Positions 62,734 through 64,000 of a stretch of 64,000 nt of DNA are shown here, in pieces; the stretch's first letter is position 1, and the number at the start of each line of letters is the position of its first letter. The DNA is from JAEUQQ01 sp963697285 (lineage in GTDB: Bacteria > Acidobacteriota > Vicinamibacteria > Vicinamibacterales > JAFNAJ01). Where the stretch lies: positions 62,001-126,000 of the forward strand of contig CAVONI010000003.1 in the NCBI GenBank assembly GCA_963697285.1, in the 5' to 3' direction. A program made the position numbers and the translations under genes. The notes under the pieces were generated by a model. That model was not told where the DNA came from. It saw only the letters and a list, made by a program, of their open reading frames with translations, and did no database searches.

Positions 62734-63954
62734 CTACTCGAACCGCAGGGCTTCGATGGGGTCGAGCCGCGCGGCCTTCCGCGCGGGATAGAAGCCGAAG
62801 AAGACGCCGGTGATGGCCGAGCAGGCGAACGCGAGCGCGACCGCATCGGTCGAGATCGTCGTCGGCCACTCGAGGAGCCGCGTGACCGCCGTTGAGACGC
62901 CGACGCCGAGCGCGATGCCCACGATGCCGCCAGCCAGGCTCAGCACGATCGCCTCGACGAGGAACTGCAGCAGGACGTCGCGGCCGCGTGCGCCGAGCGA
63001 CATGCGCAGGCCGATCTCGCGCGTCCGCTCGGTGACCGACACGAGCATGATGTTCATGATGCCGATGCCGCCGACGATGAGCGAGACGCCGGCGATGCTG
63101 GCGAGCAGGGCGCCCATGGTCTTCGTCGACTCGGTGCGGACCGCCGCCATCTCCTCGAGCGTGCGGACCATGAAGTCGTCGGTGTCGCCCTGGTAGATGT
63201 TGTGCCGGGCGCGCAGCAGGCTGGTCACGCCACCGGCAACGCCTGCCACCGCGCCGGCTGAGGCCGCCGAGATCGTCATCCCGTTGATGTGGGTGATGCC
63301 GAGCAGCTTCTTCTGCACGGTCGTGTACGGCACATACACCGCGTCGTCCTGGTCTTCGCCTCCGGTGCCCTGGCCCTTGCTCGACATGACGCCGATCACC
63401 TTGAAGGGCTGGTTGCGGATTCTGATCGTCTGGCCCGTGGGATCGGCGTCCTCGCCGTAGAGCGTGTCGCGCACGACCTTGCCCAGCACGGCGACCTTGG
63501 CAGCGCTGTTCACGTCCTGAACCGTGAAGAACGCGCCGTACTGGACGGCCCACGACCTAATCAGCGGCAACTCCACGTCGGTGCCGTTCACCCGTGTCGG
63601 CCAGTTCTGGTTGCCGGCGATCACCTGCGCCCTGGTCTGCACGCTGATGGCGAAGTACTGGATGCCGGGCACCTCGTCGCGCACCGCCTGTGCGTCCTCG
63701 ACGGTGAGCGTGTTGGCCGCCCCCGATCCCATGCGCACGCCGCCGGCCTGGAAGTTGCCCGACATCACGTAGATCAGGTTCGTGCCCGCCGCGCGGATCT
63801 GGCTCTCGATCGTGGAGCGGGCCCCGTTGGCCAGCGCCACCATGGCGATCACGGCAGCCACGCCGATGATCATGCCGAGCATCGTCAGCGCCGAACGGAG
63901 CTTGTTGCGGAACAGCGCCTTGAAGGCGATCCGCAGCGTCATGAGCAGTCTCAT
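62734..63954 (-). CDS. macB: MacB-type ABC transporter permease
   Basis: 406 residues with the standard MacB/FtsX layout. It has TM1 (SALTMLGMIIGVAAVIAMVAL), a periplasmic MacB-PCD domain (TIESQIRAAGTNLIYVMSG, VAVLGKVVRDTLYGEDADP, GQTIRIRNQPFKVIGVMSSKG), then TM2-4 (LLASIAGVSLIVGGIGIMNIMLVSV, EIGLRMSLGARGRDVLLQFL, LSLAGGIVGIALGVGV) and the ending FYPARKAARLDPIEALRFE. It is separate from its ATPase, whose end overlaps its start codon as ATGA. Together they form a tripartite-type efflux or lipoprotein/peptide exporter; the outer partner is not in the window. Gene symbol by similarity to the permease half of MacB. Confidence 0.9.
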   Translation of the reverse strand: MRLLMTLRIAFKALFRNKLRSALTMLGMIIGVAAVIAMVALANGARSTIESQIRAAGTNLIYVMSGNFQAGGVRMGSGAANTLTVEDAQAVRDEVPGIQYFAISVQTRAQVIAGNQNWPTRVNGTDVELPLIRSWAVQYGAFFTVQDVNSAAKVAVLGKVVRDTLYGEDADPTGQTIRIRNQPFKVIGVMSSKGQGTGGEDQDDAVYVPYTTVQKKLLGITHINGMTISAASAGAVAGVAGGVTSLLRARHNIYQGDTDDFMVRTLEEMAAVRTESTKTMGALLASIAGVSLIVGGIGIMNIMLVSVTERTREIGLRMSLGARGRDVLLQFLVEAIVLSLAGGIVGIALGVGVSTAVTRLLEWPTTISTDAVALAFACSAITGVFFGFYPARKAARLDPIEALRFE

Positions 63955-64000
63955 GTCCCCTCTTCTGGCGGCAGGGCCGCGAGTTCCACCTCCGCGTTCC
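63951..64000 (-). CDS. 3' end of an upstream gene, probably the MacB-type ATPase (truncated by window edge)
   Basis: The minus-strand frame ends EVELAALPPEEGT and stops at TGA 63953-63951, overlapping the permease ATG as ATGA. ATPase genes normally sit directly before such permeases, but the tail is too short to identify by sequence. Confidence 0.5.
   Translation of the reverse strand, partial: NAEVELAALPPEEGT

Overview
The window is high-GC DNA, most likely from an acidobacterium of the Vicinamibacteria type. This is inferred from gene content, not from a marker gene. The supporting genes are a large FtsX/MacB-type 'orphan' permease, an ECF sigma factor overlapping a Ser/Thr kinase with TPRs, a second Ser/Thr kinase carrying a PD40 beta-propeller, a VWFA-type secreted protein, and a TonB receptor with a carboxypeptidase-regulatory-like N-terminus. 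No rRNA, tRNA, integrase or CRISPR array was recognised.

Layout. 1-3.6 kb is a conserved core: the 3' part of lon, then the GTPase ysxC/engB and rho. 3.7-7.6 kb holds small metabolic and hypothetical genes. 7.6-15.6 kb is accessory. It contains a gene-poor, eroded stretch, then a decayed three-gene unit (a secreted-type fragment, a membrane protein and a caspase-like protease, joined by stop/start overlaps). These are followed by a DUF4395 protein, an NTF2-like protein, a TIR domain fused to a pterin-carbinolamine-dehydratase-like domain, small membrane proteins, and a DUF2283 pair that resembles a toxin-antitoxin locus. 15.7-21.1 kb carries a Ser/Thr kinase and a TPR/VWFA operon on the minus strand. 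21.4-28.6 kb has aceK, a cupin, a hemerythrin-like protein, a hybrid sensor kinase and a pseudopilin. 29-31 kb is a large protein with an unrecognised beta-rich N-terminus, possibly MACPF-like, plus leucine-rich repeats. 31.4-37.7 kb holds two secreted proteases (S8 and M4) that share a nearly identical promoter. 38-45 kb has a TonB receptor and an MFS/spermidine-synthase/TPR fusion. 45-54.7 kb is a minus-strand block with tandem DUF3604 proteins, a CocE-type hydrolase, an alpha/beta hydrolase and a TrpB2-type synthase. 54.9-64 kb has the ADOP permease, the sigma/kinase pair, a serine hydrolase and a MacB permease whose ATPase runs off the window.

Two features run across the window. First, GC-rich palindromes of the type GTAGGGGCCGCG..CGCGGCCC recur between genes, often beside stop codons. 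Second, at least seven places need a single-base insertion or deletion to restore a family's expected reading frame. Either this locus is eroding or the assembly carries indel errors, so the affected genes are annotated with that caveat.
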